A stretch of 64,000 nt of DNA from Alphaproteobacteria bacterium (GCA_024742485.1 JANSYK010000002.1:868001-932000), one strand, 5' to 3'. Shown: positions 7,910-16,730, counted from the first letter of the stretch. Notes: generated by a model from the letters alone, not told the origin. Made by a program: numbers and translations.

Positions 7910-8434
7910 CTACCGGTTCCCGGTGACAAAGGAGTCCAGCGCGTCGCCCAGTTTGTCCCAGTCGGTGAATTCGCGGTCGCCCTCGATCTCGCCCCGGTTT
8001 TCCAGCACGACATGTTCGACAATCTGGTTCATGTAGTAATCATACTCGTCGAATTTCAGTGCGCCGGCGACCAGCACCACACCGGTCGGTTCGAAGCCGA
8101 CATATTCGGCAAATGAGTCGGTGTATCCGCGGGCCTCTGCCTCGCCGTTTTCGAAGGCAATGGCAAGACTGACGGAAATCAACAATGTCGGAACGGATTT
8201 CAACGCCTTGCGGTGGGCGATGGTGAAATTGGCCAGGCTTTCCTGGTGCGTTTTCTGATGGACAGAACCGGCCAGAATGACCATGTCGAATGCCGACAGT
8301 TCGAGATCGACCATGCGGCGGCGGCTGTCGCGCAGATCGACCACGTGCCCTGCTGCGCCGAGGCGCTCCGCGCAGAACTCGGCAATCTTGCGGGTTTGCC
8401 CTTCCGTGCTGCCATAGACGAGAAGAATGTTCAT
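7910..8434 (-). CDS. Flavodoxin-domain protein, HemG-like
   Basis: 174 residues beginning with the FMN phosphate-binding loop VYGSTEGQTRKIA of flavodoxins, then FDMVILAGSVHQKTHQESLANFT, characteristic of the menaquinone-dependent protoporphyrinogen oxidase (HemG) branch, and an aromatic-rich segment YDYYMNQIVEHVV. HemG oxidises protoporphyrinogen IX using respiratory quinones, but members of this branch also occur as general flavodoxins, and no haem genes are nearby. Soluble; no membrane helix. An ATG at 8434 directly follows the flavodoxin beta-strand pattern (MNILLVYGS), so the start is secure. Confidence 0.82.
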   Translation of the reverse strand: MNILLVYGSTEGQTRKIAEFCAERLGAAGHVVDLRDSRRRMVDLELSAFDMVILAGSVHQKTHQESLANFTIAHRKALKSVPTLLISVSLAIAFENGEAEARGYTDSFAEYVGFEPTGVVLVAGALKFDEYDYYMNQIVEHVVLENRGEIEGDREFTDWDKLGDALDSFVTGNR

Positions 8435-8618
8435 CGGCTGTCTCCTGATTTCGGACGGCGGATCGTTGCCAATCGTCAGGCCAGACTATCGGTCGGGCAT
8501 TGGTCCGGCATTGCGCTATGTCAACGCGGCCGGTGTAAAATTGCCGTTCGATCCCAGGGAGATCGCCTCACGAAAGGTTCAGTTGCCAGCCGGCCCCAAG
8601 GACATATGTTTCCGATCA

Positions 8619-9362
8619 ATGTATCGATTCATCATAGTCCTGCTCATATTGCTGTTCGGCCCGATATTGTTGCGGGTTGCCGTCTATGCGGCAAGCGACC
8701 CGCAAGCCCACTGGAGCCAGGCCGACCGCTCGCCGGTAGGTCTCGCACCCGATCCGCAAAGTGAACCCGCAGCGGTTGTCCAGATCTATGCAGCAAGGGC
8801 GTATCGATGGCGCGGAATATTCGCCGTACATACATGGATAGCGATCAAACCGGAGGGCGCCGGACGCTATACTCGGTACGAAGTCACCGGTTGGGGGCGG
8901 CCGCTGCGTGTGACGGCCGGCCATCCGGACGGCCGATGGGTTGGCAACGAGCCGGAACTGCTGTTCGAAAGCCGCGGTGCGGAAGCCGGATCCATGATCC
9001 CGAAAATCGAAGCGGCGATCGCCGCCTATCCCCATTCGGGGCCGGGCGGGTACACCGTGTGGCCTGGCCCCAATTCCAACAGTTTTGTCGCCGGCATCGC
9101 GCGCGCGGTCCCGGAGCTTGACGTGACGCTGCCACCCAATGCCGTCGGCAAGGACTTTGCTCCTGGATGGCTTTCGGTCCTGCCGACGCCGTCGAACACC
9201 GGCTGGCAGGTATCGCTGGCCGGATATGGAGGTATCGGCATTGGCAGGGTTGAGGGATTGGAATTGCATGTTCTCGGCCAGACGCTGGGGATTGACTTTC
9301 TGCGTCCGGCGTTGAAGTTTCCGGCGCTTGGCCGGATCGGCATGGCGGCCCGCGCCAATTGA
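8619..9362 (+). CDS. DUF3750 domain-containing membrane-anchored protein
   Basis: 247 residues from ATG 8619. An N-terminal hydrophobic segment (YRFIIVLLILLFGPILLRVAVYA) works as a signal anchor, which is why this start is preferred over the longer frame from 8427. The remaining 220 residues match the DUF3750 family as I recall it, with AVHTWIAIKPEG, YTRYEVTGWG and WPGPNSNSFVAGIAR; function unknown. The conserved Asn/Ser and His/Trp positions suggest a periplasmic enzyme-like fold. Divergent from the flavodoxin gene and followed by the Crp/Fnr regulator. Confidence 0.8.
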   Translation: MYRFIIVLLILLFGPILLRVAVYAASDPQAHWSQADRSPVGLAPDPQSEPAAVVQIYAARAYRWRGIFAVHTWIAIKPEGAGRYTRYEVTGWGRPLRVTAGHPDGRWVGNEPELLFESRGAEAGSMIPKIEAAIAAYPHSGPGGYTVWPGPNSNSFVAGIARAVPELDVTLPPNAVGKDFAPGWLSVLPTPSNTGWQVSLAGYGGIGIGRVEGLELHVLGQTLGIDFLRPALKFPALGRIGMAARAN

Positions 9363-9464
9363 TCGCGCAGCGGGTACTGGCTGATTTGGCATACCCTTTT
9401 TGTTGGCGCTCCGCCGGTCAACGGGGTAAGGAAGAGCTTGCATCTGTCGAGTGTAGTGGGACCC

Positions 9465-10121
9465 ATGGATTGGATCGAGAACTTTTCCGGCCTTGGCCAG
9501 CTTGAGGAATCTGTGCGTCGGACACTGGTCGACCGCAGCCGGATCATCAAGGTACCAAAAGACACGGTCGTCTTCGGTCCGGGGAAAGCGCCGGACAACC
9601 TGCTCTTGTTGCTGGACGGGACATTGCGGGTGCAACAGGTCTCCGAAAGTGGCAGGGAAATTGTGCTCTACCGGGTTCACGCCGGTGAAAGTTGCGTTCT
9701 GACCACCGCCTGTCTTCTGGCCTACGAGGAATACAGCGCCGAGGGCATCACCGAAACCGATGTTCAGGCCGTGGCAATCCCCAAGACCGTGTTCGACGAT
9801 TTGATTGCCCAATCGGCCGAATTTCGCCGATTCGTCTTTACCGCATATTCAAGGCGGATCACCGACCTTTTCCTGGTTATCGAGGAAGTTGCCTTCCGCC
9901 GGGTCGACATTCGGCTGGCGCAGAAGCTTCTGGAACTTGCCGGTCGTGAAGGTGGTGTTCATGCGACGCATCAGCAATTGGCGACGGAGCTCGGGACGGC
10001 CCGAGAGGTCGTCTCACGGCTGCTGCAGGAGTTTCAGCGGCGCGGCTGGGTTGTGCTGTCGCGTGGCTCGGTTGAACTTGTCGACCAGCCCGGATTGCAG
10101 ACGCTTTCGGACGCTGACTAG
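9465..10121 (+). CDS. Crp/Fnr-family transcriptional regulator with paired cysteines
   Basis: 218 residues from ATG 9465 (MDWIENFSGL); an in-frame TTG at 9438 could extend it by 9. An N-terminal cyclic-nucleotide-binding-like beta-roll is followed by a long dimer helix and a C-terminal winged helix (THQQLATELGTAREVVSRLLQEF). There is no Fnr-type N-terminal [4Fe-4S] cysteine set, but C77 and C83 sit in the beta-roll (ESCVLTTACLL). The gene precedes the sulfide/persulfide genes, so it is a good candidate for their regulator, with the cysteine pair sensing persulfide or redox state; the sensing role is inference. The stop codon TAG is the first triplet of an intergenic repeat copy. Confidence 0.88.
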   Translation: MDWIENFSGLGQLEESVRRTLVDRSRIIKVPKDTVVFGPGKAPDNLLLLLDGTLRVQQVSESGREIVLYRVHAGESCVLTTACLLAYEEYSAEGITETDVQAVAIPKTVFDDLIAQSAEFRRFVFTAYSRRITDLFLVIEEVAFRRVDIRLAQKLLELAGREGGVHATHQQLATELGTAREVVSRLLQEFQRRGWVVLSRGSVELVDQPGLQTLSDAD

Positions 10122-10222
10122 ACCGGTTGGCGTTTTATCAGAAACGTCACAGCGGTACCGGCCTGTCATTTTGCTGGTGCATTATGGTTTTACCGCTTCC
10201 GTCAGAATCCTGAATTGCTCCA
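10119..10222 (+). repeat. Dispersed two-hairpin intergenic repeat, copy A
   Basis: About 100 bp strongly similar to the segments at 46937-47034 (same orientation) and 12960-13062 (inverted). Hairpin 1 is CGTTTTATCAGAAACG at 10131-10146. The second hairpin, near 10185-10215, is less well kept here than in the other copies. It begins TAGACC, the TAG serving as the regulator stop codon. Confidence 0.75.
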
Positions 10223-10230
10223 GGGTGCTG

Positions 10231-10698
10231 CTACTGATACTTGGCTGCCGTGATGAACTCACTGAATGCCTCGCACCAGACGACGACGGTGGAGTAGGAT
10301 GCGACATCAACTCCCGACGGCACATCCACGATGAAGCCATCAAATGTCTTCACATCACCGATCAGTTGCGCACCCGACCTTGCCGCCTCGAACTGCGCCT
10401 CGTCTTCAACGAATTCGTTGAGGAGATAGAGCTTGTAATTCGGCCCAGGCGCCAAGGCGCCCTCATGGGCAATTTTTGTCGGCGTGACGCTGACTTCGCC
10501 CTCACCCCAATGAAGGAAATCGCTGCCTTTCAGATCCCGGTTGAAACTGGCCTTGAACAGTGCGCTCTCGGCTGTCGTTTCCAGCAACGCCTGGTCCGGC
10601 CCCTCCGGCGCCGTGAGGATAGGCAGCAGATAAATGCCGAGTGCAACGCCAACAACGAGCACGACGGTATGAGTGAATGTCAATATGATCCAGCGCAT
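10231..10698 (-). CDS. DM13 domain protein, membrane anchored
   Basis: 155 residues from ATG 10698 (an ATG at 10743 would add 15). One N-terminal transmembrane segment (IILTFTHTVVLVVGVALGIYLLPIL) is followed by a DM13 domain: a beta-sandwich fold proposed to carry an electron-transfer cysteine, here in VVVWCEAFSEFITAAKYQ, with FLHWGEGEV and NYKLYLLNEFV also typical. It faces the periplasm. The gene lies between the Crp/Fnr gene and the sulfur transporter genes but on the opposite strand. A redox role in the same physiology is plausible but unproven. Confidence 0.82.
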   Translation of the reverse strand: MRWIILTFTHTVVLVVGVALGIYLLPILTAPEGPDQALLETTAESALFKASFNRDLKGSDFLHWGEGEVSVTPTKIAHEGALAPGPNYKLYLLNEFVEDEAQFEAARSGAQLIGDVKTFDGFIVDVPSGVDVASYSTVVVWCEAFSEFITAAKYQ

Positions 10699-10888
10699 GT
10701 TGGGATCCCGGTTGAGGTTTGATCGCACGCCGGATGCTATCATGGTGTTTCGCGCCTCTCAATCAAACGCCGCAGCAGTTTGAACGACCGACCTGGCTGG
10801 ACCTGTCCGTTGAGAGCCGGGAGCAAGTGGGCCGAGGAAGCCGCGCGGCTCACTTGTTTGATCCCGCTCAAATATCAATCAGCCCTTT

Positions 10889-10901
10889 GTGACTTAATCA
10901 C
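10889..10901 (+). promoter_or_regulatory. Candidate Crp/Fnr-type operator before the sulfur operon
   Basis: GTGACTTAATCAC is an interrupted palindrome (GTGA-N5-TCAC) 61 bp upstream of the DUF2892 start. It resembles a Crp half-site pair with one base less spacing. It fits control by the adjacent Crp/Fnr protein but has no experimental support. Confidence 0.35.
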
Positions 10902-10961
10902 CGACACAACCAATCGTCATCGCCATGATGCGTCTCAACAGATGCAATTGGAGACATTGGA

Positions 10962-11174
10962 ATGACTGCAAATCTTGGAAGCTTTGATCGCCTGTTGCGG
11001 CTGGTCATTGGTATTATCCTGTTGGTAGCACCGTTCTTGGCGACTGGCGCATTCGCCGGCAATACTGTCTTGACCTATGGCGCCATTGCCATCGGTGCCA
11101 TTCTGGTGGTGACGGCGCTCTTTCGTTTCTGCCCCATCTATCGTGTATTCGGCTGGAAGACCTGTCGGGCATGA
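10962..11174 (+). CDS. DUF2892 small membrane protein
   Basis: 70 residues with two transmembrane helices (RLLRLVIGIILLVAPFLATGAF and VLTYGAIAIGAILVVTALFRF) and the family ending CPIYRVFGWKTC. DUF2892 is the membrane part found in YgaP-type rhodanese proteins and as a stand-alone gene in sulfide and thiosulfate loci. The C-terminal cysteines may carry sulfane sulfur. The last 4 bases overlap the start of the next gene. It is the first gene of the plus-strand sulfur operon. Confidence 0.88.
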   Translation: MTANLGSFDRLLRLVIGIILLVAPFLATGAFAGNTVLTYGAIAIGAILVVTALFRFCPIYRVFGWKTCRA

Positions 11175-11611
11175 CGGCGTTCGAGACAGAATTCACCCCC
11201 TGGCTTTCACTTGCGGGCGGTGTCCTGATCGGCATCGCCTCCGTCCTCCTGATGCTGATGCATGGCAGGATCATGGGCGCCACCGGCATCCTGGCCGGCT
11301 TGCTCGTGCCTGCAAGCAGTGCGGACTGGCAATGGCGGGCGGCGCTGATCGGCGGCATGATTTCCGCCCCGCTTGCCTATTTGCTTGCGGTCGGTTCCTT
11401 CCCGGCAATCAATGTACCGGTTTCCATGCCGATGCTCATTGTCGGCGGGTTTATCGTCGGTATCGGTGTGACCATCGGAAGCGGATGCACGTCCGGTCAT
11501 GGCGTGTGCGGCATGGCGCGATTGTCACCGCGGTCGGTTGCCGCAACCCTGACCTTCATGCTCACCACTTTCATCACGGTGTTCGTGGTGCGCCACGGTT
11601 TTGGGAGTTAA
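11171..11611 (+). CDS. YeeE/YedE (DUF395) sulfur transporter subunit, first half
   Basis: 146 residues, four or five transmembrane helices. The family signature GSGCTSGHGVCGMARLSPRS contains the cysteines thought to relay thiosulfate or sulfane sulfur across the membrane in TsuA/YeeE proteins. This is the N-terminal-half equivalent of full-length YeeE; the following gene is the second half, as in two-gene PmpA/PmpB pairs. Start ATG 11171 overlaps the previous stop; the stop TAA at 11609 lies 4 bp before the next start. Confidence 0.88.
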   Translation: MTAFETEFTPWLSLAGGVLIGIASVLLMLMHGRIMGATGILAGLLVPASSADWQWRAALIGGMISAPLAYLLAVGSFPAINVPVSMPMLIVGGFIVGIGVTIGSGCTSGHGVCGMARLSPRSVAATLTFMLTTFITVFVVRHGFGS

Positions 11612-11615
11612 CACC

Positions 11616-12050
11616 ATGCGATTGATCTCAACCTATCTCATCGGCCTCGTTTTCGGCATCGGCATTTCGATTTCCGGCATGGCGGATCCGGCCAAGGTCC
11701 TCAATTTCTTTGACCTGTTCGGTACATGGGACCCTAGTCTTGCCTTTGTCATGGGCGGTGGCCTGCTGGTCACATATTTCGGCTATCGCTTCGTGTTCAG
11801 GCAATCTGCACCGGTCTTTGAGACAGCATTCATTGTGCCCAAAAGCAAGCGGGTGGATTTGCGGCTGCTGGGCGGTTCGGCGGTTTTCGGCATTGGCTGG
11901 GGGATCGCCGGATTTTGTCCGGGTGGCGTGCTGCCTGTGATCGGCACCGGCCGACCGGACGTGCTTGTCTTTGTCGCGTCGCTGATCGCCGGAATGCTCG
12001 TGGCCCGACTGTTCAATCGACCGGCCATGCCGGTAATGCAAAAACCATAG
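11616..12050 (+). CDS. YeeE/YedE (DUF395) sulfur transporter subunit, second half
   Basis: 144 residues with four transmembrane helices and the partner signature GIAGFCPGGVLPVIGTG. ATG 11616 is preferred over the in-frame TTG at 11601, which lies within the preceding gene. It opens with LISTYLIGLVFGIGISISGMADPAKVLNF, the classic start of the PmpB-type half. It is expected to pair with the preceding subunit to import thiosulfate or a sulfane-sulfur compound; substrate inferred from the family and the neighbouring dioxygenase and SQR. Confidence 0.88.
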   Translation: MRLISTYLIGLVFGIGISISGMADPAKVLNFFDLFGTWDPSLAFVMGGGLLVTYFGYRFVFRQSAPVFETAFIVPKSKRVDLRLLGGSAVFGIGWGIAGFCPGGVLPVIGTGRPDVLVFVASLIAGMLVARLFNRPAMPVMQKP

Positions 12051-12074
12051 ATGTATTGAAAGAGGAGAAGTGAA

Positions 12075-12962
12075 ATGACCGATTATCCGATCAACATGGA
12101 TGTTCATCCCGAGGTCAAGGCGTTCTTCGATCCGGCGACCAATACCATCAGCTATGTGGTCAAGGATCCGTCCTCAAAGGCCTGCGCGATCATCGATTCC
12201 GTCATGGACATCGACTATGCGGCGGGCCGCATCACCTACGATCATGCGGATGAGTTGATCAACTACGTCACCGCCAATGATCTGTCACTGGAATGGCTGA
12301 TCGAGAGCCATGTCCACGCCGATCACCTGTCTGCCGCGCCCTATATTCAGGAAAAACTGGGTGGTCGGATCGGCATTGGCAGGAACATCACCATTGTTCA
12401 GGACACATTCGGAAAGGTGTTCAACGAAGGGACGGAATTTCAGCGTGACGGCAGCCAGTTCGACCGTCTGTTCGATGAGGGCGATACCTATCAGATTGGT
12501 GGCGTGACGGCCTTTGCCATGCATACGCCCGGCCACACGCCTGCCTGCATGACTCACGTCATCGGCGATGCTGCCTTTGTCGGCGACACGCTGTTCATGC
12601 CCGATGGCGGTTCGGCCCGCGCTGATTTTCCCGGTGGCGATGCCGGTGTCCTGTATGATTCGATCCAGAAGGTTCTTGCGCTACCCGACGCCATGCGCCT
12701 GTTCATGTGTCACGATTACGGGCCGAACGGCCGTGACATTGCGTGGGAGACCAGTGTCGGCGACGAAAAGGCGCACAATATTCACGTCGGCGGCGGCACA
12801 AGTCGGGAAGAGTTCGTGCGCATCCGCACGGAGCGCGATGCCCAGCTCGACATGCCCAAACTCATCATCCCATCCCTGCAGGTCAATATGCGGGCCGGTG
12901 AGATGCCGCCGAAGGACAAGGACGGCAGGCAGTTTCTGAAGGTGCCGGTCAACGCAATTTAG
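12075..12962 (+). CDS. Persulfide dioxygenase-like metallo-beta-lactamase-fold protein
   Basis: 295 residues. Metal motif SHVHADHLSAAPYI (H-x-H-x-D-H), then TPGHTPACMTH, GDTLFMPDGGSARADFPGGDA and CHDYGPNG: the ETHE1/Blh persulfide dioxygenase pattern with a 2-His-1-Asp mononuclear iron site. It oxidises glutathione persulfide to sulfite in the cytoplasm. No fused rhodanese domain. SD GAGGAG about 6 bases upstream of the ATG. It follows the YeeE/YedE pair by 24 bp and precedes the SQR fusion, which would supply its substrate. The stop TAG belongs to an inverted copy of the intergenic repeat. Confidence 0.92.
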   Translation: MTDYPINMDVHPEVKAFFDPATNTISYVVKDPSSKACAIIDSVMDIDYAAGRITYDHADELINYVTANDLSLEWLIESHVHADHLSAAPYIQEKLGGRIGIGRNITIVQDTFGKVFNEGTEFQRDGSQFDRLFDEGDTYQIGGVTAFAMHTPGHTPACMTHVIGDAAFVGDTLFMPDGGSARADFPGGDAGVLYDSIQKVLALPDAMRLFMCHDYGPNGRDIAWETSVGDEKAHNIHVGGGTSREEFVRIRTERDAQLDMPKLIIPSLQVNMRAGEMPPKDKDGRQFLKVPVNAI

Positions 12963-13062
12963 ACCGGTTCAGGTTTGGCGGAAACGGCAAGACCTGAATG
13001 CCACAACAAAATCGGGGGCCGATACAATTGTTCCGTTTCTGACGAAACGTGAAACGGACCAG
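12960..13062 (-). repeat. Dispersed two-hairpin intergenic repeat, copy B (inverted)
   Basis: The reverse complement aligns with copies A and C over about 100 bp. Hairpin 1 is CGTTTCTGACGAAACG at 13034-13049; the second hairpin (CAGGTTTGG...AAGACCTG) is at about 12969-12998. It starts with TAGACCGG, the TAG being the stop codon of the dioxygenase gene, and fills the gap before the SQR gene. Confidence 0.78.
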
Positions 13063-13096
13063 ATCGGCCTCAACCAACCCCGTTCGGGAGAGCACC

Positions 13097-14770
13097 ATGG
13101 AAGCCAAAAAAGTATCGGACGAATTGTCCGTCAGCCCGCAGATACTGGTCGATGATGTCAAAACGCTTGCCGACCAGGGGTTTCGCGCCCTGATCTGCAA
13201 CAGGCCCGACGGCGAAGGCGCGGATCAGCCCGTTTTCAAGGAACTCGAAAACGCGGCGGAAGGGCTGGGCTTGCAGACGCGTTATATTCCGGTCTCGGCC
13301 GGCAAGGTCAATGATGATGACGTGGAGGCATTTGCCACCGCCATGCGTGAACTGCCCAAGCCGGTATTGGCCTTCTGCCGAACCGGTACGCGGTCCGCAA
13401 CCCTCTGGTCGCTATCCCAGGCTGACCAGCAGCCGCTGGCAGAGATCCTGGCAGCCACAAAGGATGCGGGATATGACATGGCGGGCGTTGCCCGACGCAT
13501 CGCCAATGGCGGCAAAACGCCGACCGAAAAGGCCGACCGGTCCTTCGATGTGGTGATCGTTGGCGGCGGTGCGGCCGGAATTTCCGTTGCGTCGAGCCTG
13601 AAGGCCCGCGAGGATGATCTCGACATCGCCATCATCGATCCGGCCGATATCCACTATTACCAGCCAGGTTGGACCATGGTAGGTGCCGGCATATTCGACG
13701 CGCAGACAACCGCCAGGACCCTTGGATCGCTGATCCCAAAGGGTGTGCATTGGATCAAATCCGCCGTCGCCGCTTTTGAGCCGAAAAACAATGCGGTCAT
13801 TCTCGATGGTTGCCGGGTCGTGCAGTATCAGCGGCTGATTGTCTGTCCTGGCTTGAAGCTTGACTGGAATGGCGTGGAAGGGCTGGTCCAGACCCTCGGC
13901 AAGAACGGAGTAACCTCCAACTATCGTTATGACCTGGCGCCCTATACCTGGAGCCTCGTCAAGCAGATGACGGGTGGCCAGGCGATCTTCACCCAGCCGC
14001 CCATGCCGATCAAATGCGCTGGCGCCCCGCAAAAGGCAATGTATCTGTCAGCCGATCACTGGCATCGAAAGGGTCTGCTGAAGGACATCGATGTGACTTT
14101 TTGCAATGCTGGCGGTGTGCTGTTTGGCGTCAAGGATTATGTCCCGGCCCTCATGGAATATGTGGATCGCTATGATGCGTCACTGGCGTATTTCCACAAT
14201 CTGGTCGCCATAGACGGTGCCGGGAAAAAGGCCTGGTTCGACGTCAAGGAGCCGGAAAAGCCGGTACGCCGTGTCGAAAAAGACTTTGACATGATCCATG
14301 TCTGTCCGCCGCAAACAGCCCCCGATTTCATCCGCGTATCGCCACTTGCCGATCAGGCCGGCTGGGTGGATGTCGATCAGGCAACGTTGCGTCACAAGAC
14401 CCATGACAACATCTGGTCGTTGGGCGACGTGATGAATGCGCCCAATGCGAAGACGGCTGCTGCCGCCCGCATTCAGGCGCCGGTGGTGGCCGCGAATGTG
14501 GTCGCCGATATCAACAACCGCGCACCGACTGCCCATTATGATGGCTATGGATCTTGTCCGCTAACTGTCGAACGGGGCAAGATCGTGCTCGCCGAATTCG
14601 GCTATGGCGGCAAACTTCTGCCGAGTTTCCCCAAATGGCTGATCGACGGCACGAAGCCGAGCAGCCTGGCCTGGCTGCTCAAGGAGCGCATGCTGCCGCC
14701 GATCTACTGGAGGGCGATGTTGCGTGGTCGCGAGTGGATGGCGAAACCGGAAAAGATCGTCGCCCATTGA
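13097..14770 (+). CDS. DUF442-type phosphatase/sulfurtransferase domain fused to sulfide:quinone oxidoreductase
   Basis: 557 residues from ATG 13097, preceded by CGGGAGAGC. Residues 1-115 are a dual-specificity-phosphatase-like DUF442 domain with the P-loop C94-R-T-G-T-R99, as in Blh sulfurtransferases. Residues about 150-557 are an FAD-dependent sulfide:quinone oxidoreductase with the FAD loop VVIVGGGAAGIS (about 152-163) and the redox cysteines in LIVCPGLKLDW and HVCPPQTAPDF, plus KCAGAPQKAMY. The expected reaction is sulfide to persulfide with electrons to quinone, the N-terminal cysteine perhaps taking over the sulfane sulfur. Peripheral inner-membrane protein. It lies in the operon between the persulfide dioxygenase and the SulP permease. 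Confidence 0.9.
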   Translation: MEAKKVSDELSVSPQILVDDVKTLADQGFRALICNRPDGEGADQPVFKELENAAEGLGLQTRYIPVSAGKVNDDDVEAFATAMRELPKPVLAFCRTGTRSATLWSLSQADQQPLAEILAATKDAGYDMAGVARRIANGGKTPTEKADRSFDVVIVGGGAAGISVASSLKAREDDLDIAIIDPADIHYYQPGWTMVGAGIFDAQTTARTLGSLIPKGVHWIKSAVAAFEPKNNAVILDGCRVVQYQRLIVCPGLKLDWNGVEGLVQTLGKNGVTSNYRYDLAPYTWSLVKQMTGGQAIFTQPPMPIKCAGAPQKAMYLSADHWHRKGLLKDIDVTFCNAGGVLFGVKDYVPALMEYVDRYDASLAYFHNLVAIDGAGKKAWFDVKEPEKPVRRVEKDFDMIHVCPPQTAPDFIRVSPLADQAGWVDVDQATLRHKTHDNIWSLGDVMNAPNAKTAAAARIQAPVVAANVVADINNRAPTAHYDGYGSCPLTVERGKIVLAEFGYGGKLLPSFPKWLIDGTKPSSLAWLLKERMLPPIYWRAMLRGREWMAKPEKIVAH

Positions 14771-14843
14771 TTTGCCGGCCATCCTGTATCTGCAATCCCA
14801 TCCGGACAGAATTCCGTTTGGAGCTGTTATCGAGTGAATCTCC

Positions 14844-16625
14844 GTGTCGTTAAAAGACATTCGCCCCCATACCCTGTCACGATATCTGCCGATCCTGGAT
14901 TGGGGGCGGCGCTACGATACCGGTGCATTGGCCAGCGATCTGGTCGCGGCGATGATCGTGACGATCATGCTGGTGCCGCAATCGCTGGCCTATGCGCTGC
15001 TCGCGGGACTTCCGCCCGAGATGGGCCTCTATGCCTCGATCGTTCCGCTGCTTGCCTATGCCATTTTCGGCACCAGTCGGGTTCTTGCCGTCGGACCGGT
15101 GGCGGTCGTTTCGCTGATGACAGCGGCGAGCGTTGGCAATCTGGCGCTTCAGGGGACCGGTGAGTACATCCTGGCGGCCATCACGCTGGCCTTCATGTCC
15201 GGCCTGATGCTGCTCGCGATGGGTTTGTTCAAACTGGGCTTTCTGGCGAATTTTCTCAGCCATCCGGTCATTGCCGGTTTCATCACCGCGACCGGATTGC
15301 TGATTGCCCTCAGCCAGCTCAAGCACATTTTGGGAATAGACGCTTCTGGCCACACATTGCCCGACCTTGCCAGGTCTCTGATCGAACATTTGCCGCTGGC
15401 GAACCTTCCGTCCATCGTTATCGGTGTGGGAGCCACGTTGTTTCTCTTTTGGGTTCGGTCCGGACTGAAGCCGCTATTGCTGCGGATCGGATTGAAGCCG
15501 CGTCTTGCCGATGTTCTTGCCAAGACCGGTCCGGTGGCGGCGGTTGCCCTGACCACGCTGGCGGCCTGGGGCCTGCATCTTGGCGACCGGGGTGTCGCTC
15601 TGGTCGGAGTGGTACCGGGCGGATTGCCTCCGCTGACGGTTCCGTCCTTCGATCTCGATCTGTGGACAAGCCTCGCCGGGCCGGCACTTCTGATCTCGAT
15701 CATCGGCTTTGTCGAGTCCGTATCGGTGGCTCAGACACTGGCGGCCAAACGCCGACAGCGTATCGTACCCGATCAGGAACTGGTCGGCCTTGGTGCATCC
15801 AACATCGCATCGGCCATGTCGGGCGGATATCCGGTCACCGGCGGCTTCGCACGGTCGGTGGTCAACTTTGATGCCGGTGCCGAATCGCCTGCCGCCGGTG
15901 CGTTCACGGCAATCGGCATCACCCTCGCCGCGCTGGCCCTGACACCGCTCCTGTTTTTTCTGCCGAAGGCAACGCTCGCCGCAACCATCATCGTGGCCGT
16001 CCTGTCGCTGATCGATTTTTCGATCCTCAAGCGAAGCTGGGCCTATTCCAAGGCGGATTTTTTCGCCGTCGTCACGACGGTCCTTCTCACGCTCGGACTT
16101 GGCGTATCAATTGGCATTTCGGCAGGCGTCCTGCTGTCGGTTCTCCTGTACCTCCACAAGACCTCGCGTCCGCATATCGCGGACGTCGGATTGGTGCCGG
16201 GTACCCAGCATTTTCGAAACGTCAAGCGACACAAGGTGATAACCGATCCGAGGGTGCTGTCGCTCCGTGTCGATGAGAGCCTCTATTTCGCCAATGCCCG
16301 TTTTCTGGAAAATCACCTGTTCGAACGGGTCGTCGGCAATGCGCCAATCAAACACGTCGTCCTTCTTTGCTCGGCGATCAACGAAATAGACCTGAGCGCG
16401 CTTGAATCGCTGGAGGCGATCAACCACCGGCTGGCCAGCATGGGCGTCAAACTGCACCTGTCCGAGGTCAAGGGTCCGGTCCTGGACCGCCTTCAGCGTT
16501 CCGATTTCCTCGATGCGCTTTCGGGACAGGTTTTCCTGTCTCACTTCGAGGCCATCGAAGCGCTGACCGAAAAACCAGGTGTCATCTCCGCCGGGCGTCC
16601 GGATCCTGCTGAGCTGGCCTCCTGA
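14844..16625 (+). CDS. SulP-family anion permease with STAS domain
   Basis: 593 residues from GTG 14844. The SulP signature begins DLVAAMIVTIMLVPQSLAYALLAGLPPEMGLYAS, followed by about ten further membrane helices and a cytoplasmic STAS domain from about 440 to 570 (VLLCSAINEIDLSALESLEAI). SulP proteins carry sulfate, bicarbonate or dicarboxylates; the sulfide-oxidation context favours sulfite/sulfate, which is inference. It follows the SQR fusion by 73 bp on the same strand. An alternative start further downstream is unlikely, since the first helix would be lost. Confidence 0.92.
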   Translation: MSLKDIRPHTLSRYLPILDWGRRYDTGALASDLVAAMIVTIMLVPQSLAYALLAGLPPEMGLYASIVPLLAYAIFGTSRVLAVGPVAVVSLMTAASVGNLALQGTGEYILAAITLAFMSGLMLLAMGLFKLGFLANFLSHPVIAGFITATGLLIALSQLKHILGIDASGHTLPDLARSLIEHLPLANLPSIVIGVGATLFLFWVRSGLKPLLLRIGLKPRLADVLAKTGPVAAVALTTLAAWGLHLGDRGVALVGVVPGGLPPLTVPSFDLDLWTSLAGPALLISIIGFVESVSVAQTLAAKRRQRIVPDQELVGLGASNIASAMSGGYPVTGGFARSVVNFDAGAESPAAGAFTAIGITLAALALTPLLFFLPKATLAATIIVAVLSLIDFSILKRSWAYSKADFFAVVTTVLLTLGLGVSIGISAGVLLSVLLYLHKTSRPHIADVGLVPGTQHFRNVKRHKVITDPRVLSLRVDESLYFANARFLENHLFERVVGNAPIKHVVLLCSAINEIDLSALESLEAINHRLASMGVKLHLSEVKGPVLDRLQRSDFLDALSGQVFLSHFEAIEALTEKPGVISAGRPDPAELAS

Positions 16626-16730
16626 TCCTGGGCTGCTCTCCGTTCCTTCAACCGCTGTCGACCCCATTGCAAAGTATCGATGATTGGGCAATGGTCCCGG
16701 ATGATCCTTGCGACCGCGGAGCAACCGTCC

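Noticed and set aside
10780-10965. 61-codon frame before the DUF2892 gene
   Set aside because: No ribosome site, no conserved features, and it overlaps the presumed promoter and operator region.
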